From Capitulum mitella (Eukaryota > Arthropoda > Thecostraca > Pollicipedomorpha > Pollicipedidae), in assembly GCA_030062745.1 (NCBI GenBank), contig CP099849.1:5440586-5504585 (forward strand): 64,000 nt of DNA, written 5' to 3'. The notes beneath the pieces are model-generated. The model made no database searches. It saw only the letters and a program-made list of their open reading frames with translations, and had not been told where the DNA came from. The position numbers and the translations under genes are program-made. Below are positions 1 to 10,058 of the stretch, piece by piece (the stretch's first letter is position 1; each line of letters opens with the position of its first letter).

Positions 1-599
1 TTGCACATTTTGCAAACGAATCCACATTGTGTGCTCACCAACGTCTAAAATTTGTGTTATCTCTTGTTAAAGGTGTGCGGTCTCTGGCTGGTCGTATTAC
101 ATCGTCGAGTACACATTTTATCTATTTGCAGCAATGAATTGCAAATGCAACCCAACTTGGCCCTTTAAGTTACTGTAGTACGACATCCCGAATATTTTTC
201 CCAGTTTCCTCAGATATCGCCCTACTTGAAAGTGGGCGTCGAAATTTGAAAATGGTTACACGGCTAAGATGAGAACTAAATATGGCCAGGATGCGTCGAA
301 ATTTCACGGATCTCCTATGTTAAAATCGGCTTGTATGTAGTTCTTTCATGCAAATTGGCCTCTTAAGTACCAACGCTACGGCCACAACGAGTAGTGCATG
401 TTATAGCGAAAGCTTTGTTCTACTTGGGACCAGGCGTCGAATTTTAGTTTTCCAGGTTAGTTAGTAACTATACTGGTTACACCGCGATTTCAGGCAAATT
501 TCCCTATGGCGGCCTTACGCTTAGGGCCCGACCAGAACGCCAGATGAGCGGCTCGGTCCGTAACGCCCCCTGGGAACTCATCAGAATATCTGAAACCTT
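1..599. other. no gene recognised
   Basis: I find no convincing coding sequence, RNA gene or repeat end in this stretch. The downstream LINE fragment may extend further left, but its reading frame is lost here. Confidence 0.4.
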
Positions 600-1275
600 C
601 CTTCATTTTCTGTAAAGTTCTGGAATACTTGCATCAATCCGGGCACTGACGTTAAAAATCTTGGAGTCGCTTTTGACCGTTTTGTCTTGGGGCTCTCATA
701 TCTCTAAACTTTCGCAGAAATGTTTCGGAATTCTTACCGGCATCCCCACCTGCGTCGCTGTCTCCCTTCCGGTACCCTTCCTGTAGCTGTCTTTGCCTTG
801 GTTTTCCCTCACGTCCGGTATTGCCTCACAGTTTATGGGAACGGTTCAGCCAAGAACACGGCTGCCGTGCAGACAATTGTCAGTTTCACTGCACGCGTGA
901 TATCAGGGAAAAGAAAATATGCGCACATTTCGGCCGTGCGGGAAAATCTGGGCTGACTCCTTTCCGACAGGATGTTTGAGCACCAGCCACTGACGTTACT
1001 ACATAAGATCCGGTGTACAGGCGAACCAGAACTCCTTGCGGCATCGTTATGTCTGAGCAGCGATCGGGCGGATCACGCGAGACATACCAGGCAGGACCGC
1101 CTGCTCAGCCCACCTCGCATCCGTGGTTCGATTGCCGGAAAGAGGCAATTCGTATACCGCGCCGCCTCTTTCGTCAACACATTGCCAACAGACATCGCTG
1201 ACATGTCTTTTTCAACTGTTCCGACGCAAGCTGAAGCAGCACCTTATTGCGACGTTTTACAATCGTACGTGGCAA
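600..1275 (+). pseudogene. LINE reverse transcriptase C-terminal fragment
   Basis: Read over shifted frames, this matches the C-terminal part of a non-LTR retrotransposon reverse transcriptase. VKNLGVAFDRFLSW and ISKLSQK appear first, then FPHVRYC and a basic stretch. The tail follows as HTRQDRLLSPPR, GKRQFVYRAASFVNTLP and TDI. This order (VKNLGV, FPHxxYC, RRR/TR, YNSLP-like) is typical of the Jockey/CR1/L2 side of the LINEs. The copy lacks the catalytic YADD region and needs at least two frame changes, so it is a 5'-truncated dead copy. A second fragment of what looks like the same family lies at 17,715-18,510. The match is from memory of the family and was not aligned. Confidence 0.7.
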
Positions 1276-1335
1276 CCTACTTTCCAGTTTTTGTTTACAA
1301 AGCTTAGTAGCTTGACTTGTGGGACGAGTGAACTG

Positions 1336-1337
1336 TG

Positions 1338-1430
<93 letters not shown>
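1336..1430. repeat. (GTGC)n/(GT)n microsatellite
   Basis: A GTGC tetranucleotide run passes directly into a pure GT dinucleotide run. The short Cys-Val or His-Thr reading frames across it are repeat artefacts. Confidence 0.95.
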
Positions 1431-1431
<1 letters not shown>

Positions 1432-2902
1432 TTACCTCTTGCACCCTTCTTGCGTGATGACTCGGGATCGAGAATGGCCTCTGTGGCCTCGGTCATGTTT
1501 TGGTGGATGATCCATTGGCGTAAATAAATGAATTAATACCCCCTGACCCATCCTGTCAATATTGGATCGCCTGGCCAGACTTCCCAAACTTGCAACTGCC
1601 CCGGCCCTCAAAGCTTCTGTTAATTCTTCGCCCCACGACATAGCCAGCCTAGCTTCGCGAAAATACGAAACTGTCGTCATGGACCGGGGCGCTCATTGGG
1701 CGCCTTCGACCGGCCCGCCGTGTTAAATCGCCCAAAGGGCTTTTCCTACAAATGTGAGAAAAAAAATGTTTCCGTTCTTTGACTTAAGTTAGTTATCCAA
1801 ATTCGCCGCTCGGCTTTTGGTACATGAGGAGTTACAGTATCAGGCGCGATAGAACATGGACCTGAGAGGTCGTTTTTCGTCAAAATTACGTTAAAGAAAA
1901 AGATTTGGCATCATTGAACCATTAAACGGCACCAAGGAAACGTGTCTATGGTAGTGGAAACTTCCTTTGCCGTCATACTGAGCAATATATAAAAAAACGC
2001 CGTTCGGTTCCATGTACAAAAAGGCGTGGGGAGTCCCCCAAAACTGAGCTTTCTTTGCTGCAGGAAAAATTGACCCTGTTATTTCTGCAACATATCTGCC
2101 ATAAATTCTTAAAACACAGCATTTTAGCCACCACGAAAGAAGCAACGGAAAACATCCATTTAAAGTTTCTCCTCTTTGTAGTCTGCATCCCATATGTTTG
2201 CCATGTTTGGACAGTATCTGGTATTTGTGTGTTGGATTTGATATAATTGCATGCAATGTTGCATATCGCGGAAGACCTAGATGCGATTATTAAACTTTGG
2301 CGCGCATCTAGGTGATGTAAATATATCTATGAAGTTACTTTGCTGATGTGTTATGCAGCCGATATATTGCGTATGTTGTTTTAAGGTCAACGAACTGTAA
2401 TGTGCACGATCGCTGCACTGCATCTGCCCTATCTTATGGCGCTGTCATACGCACTCCCTTGGCTTAAAATGATCCGGATTTATCTTCACAAGATGCGTGA
2501 ATGAGATCTGTTCATTCAGCTTACCCGCAGCGAAACACGTGATGTGGAGTTACATTATGATGTTCTCACAACATTGCAATATTTTGGAATTTCGACCCGA
2601 GATGTCATTTGGTTGATTCGAGCCTCGCAGGCACTTCTGGCAGTGTCCATTTGGCGCTCTGGCTGACCGCTGTGTAGATATTGGCCTTTGCAACGCTGTG
2701 CAACATTCTGCAACAGTGTGCAAAATGAACCAAATCGGTGCGTGAGGCCACAAGAGTGCTCGCGAGGCTCAAATCAACCACAAGGATACCTTGGGTCAAA
2801 ATTACAACATACTGCAATGTTGAGAGATCGCTATAATGCAATTGCACGTCATAGCCGTCTTTGTTTATAGCAAAAAATGGCAATATGACTGCAACTTGTA
2901 AT
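1431..2902. other. no gene recognised
   Basis: AT-rich sequence with only short open frames of ordinary composition. I see no domain, splice-supported exon or repeat boundary. Confidence 0.4.
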
Positions 2903-2918
2903 GCACACTCACACACAT

Positions 2919-2981
<63 letters not shown>
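2903..2981. repeat. (CA)n(TA)n compound microsatellite
   Basis: A CA run passes into a TA run that stops at the left end of the pogo-like element. The TA tract resumes at 8,329 on the far side of two transposons, so both seem to have landed in one original TA tract. Confidence 0.95.
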
Positions 2982-2983
<2 letters not shown>

Positions 2984-4643
2984 GGGGAGACCGGGGTCAA
3001 ATGTAACACGGGGCAATTGTAACAGAAGCGTTTACTTCGAAACTTACAGATGGATGGCGCTGGAGTCACTACTGGATATGCGCAGTAAGCTGTTCCTTTT
3101 CCTCACGGGGTTTCAGGCCGGTGCGGCGGGTGACTCGATTGTGCTGTTCACAATTGTGTTTTTTAGAGTGTATTGTAACTTTATTTATTTTTTAATATGA
3201 TCAGCTCATTCACGTATGTTACTAGACACGGGTTTAAGAGTTTGTGTGGGGTGGGTGGGGGTCAAAAAATGAGGGCATCAGTTGCCGCCCACGCCGCCTT
3301 GTTTTGCGTTATTTTTGTCTCAAAGATGGCGTGGCGTGACGGGGACAATTGTAACATTTTTGCTGGTATCAAATGTAACAGTGTTACAATTGATCCCTTT
3401 GGCCAGACCATTCAACCTCCATTTATGTAAAATATCAATGCACTTGGCATTAATGTAACCACTGGGGCGGAGGCTATGGAAACATGCCCCGTCCAATTAA
3501 TCAACATGCAATTTTGTTCCCAAGTTCAATATCAATATTATTCAAAAATCATACTTACGGTATTATTGTCACCAGTCCCTGATTTATCTTTTAGGCACTG
3601 TTCTGTCAATTTTAATTTTAAGACGTGGTTGCATTCTTGGCGGCTAGTCACCGTGGTCTTACCGTAGATGTTTCACCTTCACAGAGGATTTATTAAGATA
3701 TTTTATTATTTTATTTGTTGATTATTTTTTGTCTTTCTCTGAATGTTATACTGAGAATACATTATTATATCCATGCATCATGGATGATATATATATATAT
3801 CATGCATCATTTCTGCAGAGGCTGATACATTGGGGATCGACAAGCCTGGTCCATCGGGGATCGCACAGTCTCGTCTATCGGGGATCGCCTCGAAGCAGCT
3901 CACCCCTGAAGCGATTCGGCCGCTACCCATGGCAGGCCCAAGAAAAAACAGCCGCGCGGGTCGAAAGCGAAAGGCCGCAATTCTGACTGACACTCTAGAA
4001 AAGAGAGCGATAGAGCTAAAAGAGAGTCGAAAGGATTGCAAACAAGCTTCGAAGAAGCTCAATCTTGACAAGGACAAGCATGAAGAGAAGAAGACGAAGG
4101 CTGGTGGGAAGAGGGCTCGGAAGACAGCACGCAGGGAAAGCAGCAGTGATGATGAAGAAGACGTCTTCTGCTTTTGATGACGCGTTGGTTCTTGGCCTGG
4201 GAAAGATAGAGCTGTTATCTAATTCAGGAAAAGCTGCTAGAGTACTTGAGCTTAAACGCCGTTGCGAAATCGTATTTTTTGTATTGGAGCTGTGATTTTA
4301 TTCCAGGAAAGGCTCAAGATGTAAGAGACAATGTTGTTCATAAAGGCTGTTTTCGACAAAAGTGGCTTTCACTACATCACTACACCATTCGCTAACATGT
4401 TACATTTGACCCTAGGTGCTGTTACAATTTACCCCGTACCTGGGGTTCATTGTAACAGCTGAAGTGACTTTTTGAAACAGTAATTTCGACACCTTAAAGT
4501 CATTATTTCGGGATCTTTCCATATCCGCTACAAAGGCAAAATATCAGGGTTTGTAAAAACCCGAGAAAACGTTCCCCAAACCGAAATATTTTTGTTCCAG
4601 GATCGAAAAGGTAAAAAATGTAACATTTGACCCCGGTCTCCCC
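2984..4643 (+). mobile_element. pogo-like (Tc1/mariner) element, non-autonomous
   Basis: The 1,660-bp element is bounded by terminal inverted repeats beginning GGGGAGACCGGGGTCAAATG at the left, with its reverse complement ending at 4,643. A TA dinucleotide sits outside each end (2,982-2,983 and 4,644-4,645), the target duplication of Tc1/mariner elements. Subterminal sequence repeats ATTGTAACA/TGTTACAATT motifs. The only coding remnant is a transposase C-terminus at 3,830-4,177; the DDE catalytic core is absent, so the copy cannot mobilise itself. Superfamily assignment rests on the TA duplication plus the tigger/pogo-type tail. Confidence 0.85.
3830..4177 (+). pseudogene. pogo/tigger-type transposase C-terminal remnant
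   Basis: The frame reads LTPEAIRPLPMAGPRK, then SRAGRKRKAAILTDTLEK, then a long Lys/Arg-rich helix and SSSDDEEDVFCF. The pairing of a P-E-x-I/V-R-P-x-P-x-A-G-P-R-K motif with a T-D-T-P/L-E-K motif and a charged tail ending in SSDDE is characteristic of the C-terminus of pogo/tigger/jerky-like DDE transposases, where the tail is not catalytic. The DNA-binding CENPB-type domain and the DDE core are missing. It lies inside the inverted-repeat-bounded element 2,984-4,643. The first Met is probably not a true start; the 5' part was deleted. Confidence 0.7.
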
Positions 4644-5362
4644 TACATAGGTGGGCACTGGTCCGTTACTCCGTTACTCCGTTACTAACAAAGTTACTTT
4701 TTTGAGTAACGGAGTAACGGACCCGTTACTTTTATTTTACTGTAACGGACTGAGTAACGGAAGTTACTTTTGTGGTCCGTTACTCCGTTACTTTTTGGTC
4801 CGTTACTCCGTTACTTTTTAAACTCCTTACAGACACCGCCCGGCTTTATTTGCAGCGGCACACCCATTGGCTACTTGAATAGCCAACACCCAATAGCGTG
4901 CGGCGCTGCAAGCGCGGCTGGGCGCGCACTCAGCTGACAATCGCGGAGTCGACTTGTTGACAATATTCGTCAGCTGATAAACGTTGACGGCAAGCTGGCG
5001 GCAATGGTTCAGTATAAAGGCCAGCTGACTTTGGTCTCTTTTGGGACAAAAGTATTGAATTATGCGTAAGTTTGATATGACTTAAAATGATAAATTAACC
5101 AGTCGTCATTTTTCAGGCTAAAAGATATCAAAGTTATTGTCATTTATACTGGAACAGCCAGCAGACGGCAGTTTTCATTGTTGTCTCAAGTTAGTCACGG
5201 ATTGCTTACCACCGCCACACGGTTCCCCGCCAAGATCACTCAAGGCTGTTGAGCACATGATTACTGCCGTCATGGCCTTGGATCTGTGATGTCCATGGGG
5301 CGATGGAGTGGTGATTGAATTGATTCTTGACTGGCCTGAAATTTTAACTACGTGACACTAAA

Positions 5363-5662
5363 ATGTCTCATCATGGCGTCTTTACGCCGCCACTGGAGGC
5401 CGAAAACCTTGACTCCGAGTCCGACGGTGCCTCAGCTTCGGAGACAGAGGACGAGCCCGGTCTGGGTCACCCATGGCCACATCTAGAAACGTACTTTGAG
5501 TTTAAGGAGGAGGGGAAAAACGTCATTTTTACGTATGTCCTGTGCCGACCGAAAGAGGTTATAATCAAGGGTCACAAGAGTAGCCTTTCAAACCTAAAGG
5601 CACATATCAAGAGGAAGCATTATTTACGGTATTTTCAGGTGAGAACAGAATGTGCACAATAA
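5363..5662 (+). pseudogene. BED zinc-finger fragment of hAT transposase
   Basis: A 99-residue open frame. After an acidic N-terminus (SESDGASASETEDEPG) comes HPWPHLETYFEF, KNVIFTYVLCRPK and SSLSNLKAHIKRKH. This is the layout of a BED finger: aromatic lead-in, Cys-x2-Cys, Asn-Leu-Lys, His-x4-His. The first zinc-ligand cysteine appears replaced (TYVLC where C-x-x-C is expected), so the finger is probably dead. A splice-donor-like GTGAGA follows the frame at about 5,640 (CAGGTGAGA), so this may have been a first coding exon. The rest of the transposase is not present downstream. Confidence 0.65.
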
Positions 5663-5761
5663 GTTGTCAGTAGTGAAACATGATTATGAAGCTTGTCGAC
5701 TATTGCTTGGACTATTTGCCTTAACCATATTCTCTCCAGGCAGTGAGATTCACATTACCCT

Positions 5762-6320
5762 GGGGGGGGGGGGGCAGATTGCCGTAATCTACCTTTCGGC
5801 CGACGCTTACGCGTAATTTTTGGAGACGCGGAAGTGGCAACACAAGTTGTGTGAACAATTTAGCCCATTCAGGTATTTTTCTAAGCACTGGCCCCTACTG
5901 GATGTGTAAACTGACTTGGTTCGGTAACTCTTGAATTTTGATTCAGTTGACACATGTTTGCCTTCAGCCGATACGAGCTAACCAAACCAAAAAAAACAGG
6001 CAAATTGAACCCAACAAAAAATTGCTTTTACATGCCCATCCAGGGCAATCCATGCAACCATACAGTAGGTTTTAGGTTAGGTTAGGTTAAATCATTTTTA
6101 ATTTGGAGGACAGGCTACATTGTCCATGCGATTCGAGTTACCACTTCTGCGTTCCCGAAAAAAATATCAACTGGCCGAAACACCTTTCTGCTGACACATT
6201 ATTTTTTGTAGACGCAGAAGTGAGGACCCAAACTCAAGCATGATATGAGCCGTTGCCACTTTTGCACCTTCGAAAAATATGCATTGGCCGAAAGGTGAAG
6301 ATTACCAATTCTGCCCCCTC
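5762..6320. repeat. foldback (inverted-repeat) insertion inside the hAT element
   Basis: The left arm (5,762-5,802: G-run, GCAGATT, GTAATCTACCTTTCGGCC) is mirrored by the right arm (6,277-6,320: GGCCGAAAGGTGAAGATTAC, CTGCCCCC). The arms pair over about 35 bp with a few mismatches. The interior has no open frame, and no clear target duplication is visible. Confidence 0.6.
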
Positions 6321-8184
6321 CCCTCCCCGCCCTCCCAGAGATCTCGAGATGCATTCGTCCAATGTTGATGGGATGAATGCCATTTAATATGTTTGAACGA
6401 GATCTCCAATCCCGGTCCCCAAAAATTCGAAAATTGCGAAAATAGGGCGTGGGGCAAACAAACTCCAAAATTTAGAGATTTTTGGAAGGTCACTGCGGCC
6501 GTGTTTACCAACCAATTTCCATGGGAATAAGACGGTTCAGCTTGGAATGTCCAAGTCTTTTATATACCGAAAGTTGAAATTTGAAATAGAAAACCATAGG
6601 CAGTTCCAGGGAGGGCAAGAAGGGTGATTTTTGAAATAAGAAATTTCCTTCGTTTTTCTTTGTTTTGGGTGATATAAACATCAGATGTACAACTAGCAAG
6701 CCAGTTTAAGTTTATATGTAGCGCAGAGGTGGATCCAGGTAAACAAAATTGGGAGGGCACCATAAGCACAATAGTGTGCTTCCCCATTTTTTCAGTACCT
6801 GGGTGTGCGTTCGCCTGAAAATGTGTGTGCATCCGCATTGTTTAGGATGTGTATGACTATATAAATGAGTCAGTGATCTTTATTTCTGCTCAGAATGTCA
6901 CGATAGTGAACCGCACAACTTTGCAGCTTCACCTACAGCACATTACCGCCGAAATCGGGGGCTTGAAACCGCCTCTGCGGGACCGATTTTTTTTAAATGT
7001 TGACAAAACACTTGTGTATCAATTCCATGAAATGCCAGAAAATCTTGTGGCGCTGCGGCGAACGGTGTGGGAGCGACAAGCAAAAAGACACGGGTAGCAG
7101 AATCTGCCCCCCCCCCCCACAGGGAATAGGGTTGAATGAAGTGTTTTTAACCCGTCTCCGGCCGGGCTCAGAATGCCCTTTGCCCGGCCGGAGGGGGAGC
7201 GCGGATTTCCGCACCTCCCAGGATCTCGGCTCCCATATATCGCACGGAAAAAAGGAAAACACTGGCGGAAAGGTTTTGTCAAACCAAGACGAAAACATTC
7301 AAGAGTTTTGACCTCAGGTCAATTTTGAGGCCACCAGACGCCATGAAAGGTCAAAACACGTCCTTGGAATTAGGTAAATAGACACAATATCTTGTCCCTG
7401 AAAAGCTGAACTTAAGCGACATATACTGAACCGTAAGACAATAGCAAGTTCATTGATATCAATTTTGGCCTTTCACAGGGGTCAGGTCAGGTCACGTCAT
7501 CGTTCCAAAATGTTCCACTTGTGAACGGCTAACATCCTCCGTTGCATCTTACTTATGACCATGTTTTTATAGCTAATTTGTCTTTTCAAGGGTGCTGAAG
7601 AGGTACTAAAACACCTTTTTTTAGTCTTTTATTTCACAATAATAAAATCCATATCAGTCATGTTTTTTTGAGTCCTTCGTCGTTTGGTATTAAAAAAACG
7701 TCAGGGGTATCAGGAATCTTACCTCCACGCACGCGCTCGTACACAAACTAATACACACACATAATTTCAAAACAAAACAAAAAGTTCGCGAGACCGAAAC
7801 GAGCTCTGAACGGAGACCATTATGTTCAGGGCGGATACTTCGAGAGGCATTGTTGATCAAACCCAGTCGATATATGTCCGCTGTTTGTCGCATTTTGGAT
7901 GCGTCCGCTCCAGCGCCGGTTGTTCCCGCTCCGTCGGCGCCGCGGGCAATGAACAGGAATTCGTTGGTTTGAACATTGTGGCTAACACAGTGGTAGAATA
8001 CCCGCCGCGGCTGTTGTCCCCGGCGCCGCCGACTCTACAACGGCTGGTGAGGGCAGTGGACAGCTAGCGGAGTTTTTGGGGTAAGCGCTTTTTGTTTCTT
8101 CCTTTTGTATATGGAATGCGTTTTACAACCACAAAGCAGCATAAAAGACTTAAAACCCGCGTTCGCTTGGTTTTCACTGCATTT
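6321..8184. other. non-coding interior of hAT-like element
   Basis: No transposase core is seen. A TTTTTAACCCG motif with a short CCGGCCGGG-type inverted sequence lies at about 7,145-7,200. Scattered GACCTCAGGTCA and AGGTCAGGTCA motifs occur at 7,310-7,500, resembling those in the TTAA-type elements. Confidence 0.4.
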
Positions 8185-8324
8185 AAAAAAGTAACGGAAT
8201 AACGGAGTAACGGTAACTTCCGTTACTTTTTAAGACAGAGTAACGGGGTAACGAGTGACGGACTGGCTTTTTTTAGTAACGTAGTAACGAGTCACGAAGT
8301 TACATTTTTTAGTAACGATACCCA

Positions 8325-8328
<4 letters not shown>

Positions 8329-8374
<46 letters not shown>
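8329..8374. repeat. (TA)n microsatellite
   Basis: A pure TA run directly abuts the right end of the hAT-like element. It is probably the continuation of the tract at 2,941-2,981. Confidence 0.95.
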
Positions 8375-8375
<1 letters not shown>

Positions 8376-8640
8376 GTGAAGACTTCACCATACAACATTG
8401 CTGTGACCTCACCCCGTCACTGTGCATATTTGGTTTGCGTCGTAATTTGCGGTGGTGAAATGGGTTTTCAGGCCGCTACAAGGCAAGCACGACAAACATG
8501 CATTTAAAGCCTTTTAATTTTATAATTTGCACCCCATCTTCCTTCCGCCTTTCGAAGACGCCCGACATAAGAGTTAGATTTCCGATCATTGCATCCAATG
8601 CAGCATCCCTTGCAAATGAAGTCACCTTAACCCTATTCCC

Positions 8641-9838
8641 GGAGGGCTAGACGGTATGGTCGATTCCCGGCGGGGGGGCGGATTCGGTCCCCCCTGAGAT
8701 CTCGAGAACTACTCGTCCGATTTCATCGCAACAAACAGCAATCGATTTGCCGTTACGTGAACTACACTTTTACAAAAAGAAATTTTCAAAATTTTGAAAT
8801 TTGTGGATACAGGGGGGCAAAAATGTCAAAATCGGGGGTACTTTTGGACTTCTTATAACTCCGTTGTTTATGGACTGATTTCGATGAAACTGGCATGAAT
8901 TGAGAGATTATGGATAGGGCTTTTACCATGGGTCCGCAAATCTGAAATTTTGAGAAAATTCATGGGTATTCACAGGGTTTCAAAAATAGGAGGATTAGTT
9001 CTCCAGCAACTGAATGAACAAAAGAGGCAAACACCCTTTTTTGGCTTCTGCTAGTCATGTTATACTAAATAAGTAAAAATCGCATTACAATGTTTGTATA
9101 ATGTTAGCATAGGCGGTGCCAGGGACATGAAAAAGGGGGAACTGTCATGGTCACACGTTTCTCAGATCAACTTGTGACCTTTAACCTTAAATGACCTCCA
9201 GTGACCTTGGGGTCACTTGGAATCATCTCGTGTGCATTTAATATTATCTGTAAACGTTTTCAATCATTTGAATTCGCTCTATTTCAAAAATTTCATTTTT
9301 GGGCTTTTGCGATATAGTGTACGCGCACTGACATTTTAGGTCATAGCTTCGTGACCCGACCTGATATCAAGCTGAAACTTGGTACACAAGTAGAGGGCAC
9401 CCTTCTACGTCAGATATATTCCGGGTTTGGCATTTGAAAAAAACGGCGCCGAAATTCTAGCAAAAAAACTGATTTTGACTTTTGACCTTGACCTGACCTT
9501 GTAAAATAATCTCAGATAAACAAAATTACGTCTGCACATTGCCCAACTATTTAGCTATACATCCATGTAAAGTTCTAAGTTCTAGCTTTAAAACTCTGTT
9601 TTTTGCAGACATTTTCATTTTACCATCAACATGGCCAAAAATGACATGAGGTGCCTCCCAAAAACGTTGCCTGGCTCTGCCCCTGAGCAAAATAGAATTT
9701 TGAAATTTTGTCACAGCACGAAGGAAGAATAGCTAGGAAAAGTCAGCAAGTTTCGTGAAGCTGCGTTAAAAAGCCTGGAATTAGCAAGCAAAAAACCCGA
9801 GGGGGGCGGATTCCGCCCCCCCCCTGCCGGGAATAGGG
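8641..9838 (+). mobile_element. TTAA-type non-autonomous element, copy A
   Basis: The 1,198-bp copy starts CCCTATTCCCGG and ends CCGGGAATAGGG, with TTAA on both sides (8,637-8,640 and 9,839-9,842). Next to each end lies a G/C-run segment with GGCGGATTCGG-type sequence. The interior has no open frame but many TGACCT/AGGTCA hexamers, for example a cluster of three at about 9,483-9,500. A TTAA target duplication with a CCC-start terminal repeat is what piggyBac-superfamily elements show, so I infer a piggyBac-mobilised MITE. No autonomous partner is in this window. Confidence 0.85.
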
Positions 9839-10058
9839 TTAACAGTCAACCTAGTATATGCATCTATATCATGTCAATGCTCCTGCAAAAGTTGGTAGTA
9901 GGTGCAACGCTCTTGCACATTGACCATTTGTGTCGTGGTCGCCCTTCAATAATGCACATGGCCCAACACCGAGCAATGTGGTCTCTCGAACCTCACAGAA
10001 TAAACAATAGAAAAAATAACACATTCTCATTGCATTGTACGAGACGAGACCGGACTTT

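Larger units (their letters stand above)
4648..8328 (+). mobile_element. hAT-like element with GTTACTCC subterminal repeats
   Basis: The ends are TAGGTGGG (4,648) and CCCACCTA (ending 8,328). Just inside each end lie about 150 bp of reiterated GTTACTCCGTTACT (left) or AGTAACGGAGTAACGG (right), so the ends form long imperfect inverted repeats. Internally, 5,363-5,662 encodes a BED-type zinc finger like those at the N-terminus of hAT transposases. No catalytic core was found; the middle is filled by other sequence, including a foldback at 5,762-6,320. The left flank abuts the pogo element and the right flank is (TA)n, so an 8-bp target duplication cannot be read cleanly. The hAT assignment is therefore likely but unproven. 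Confidence 0.7.

Noticed and set aside
1319-1527. Cys-Val/Arg-Ala-Cys repeat proteins
   Set aside because: Translation of the (GTGC)n/(GT)n microsatellite.
8641-9838. CRISPR-like or satellite interpretation of the repeated 1.2-kb blocks
   Set aside because: The copies are dispersed, in both orientations, and each has terminal inverted repeats with TTAA duplications, so they are transposons.
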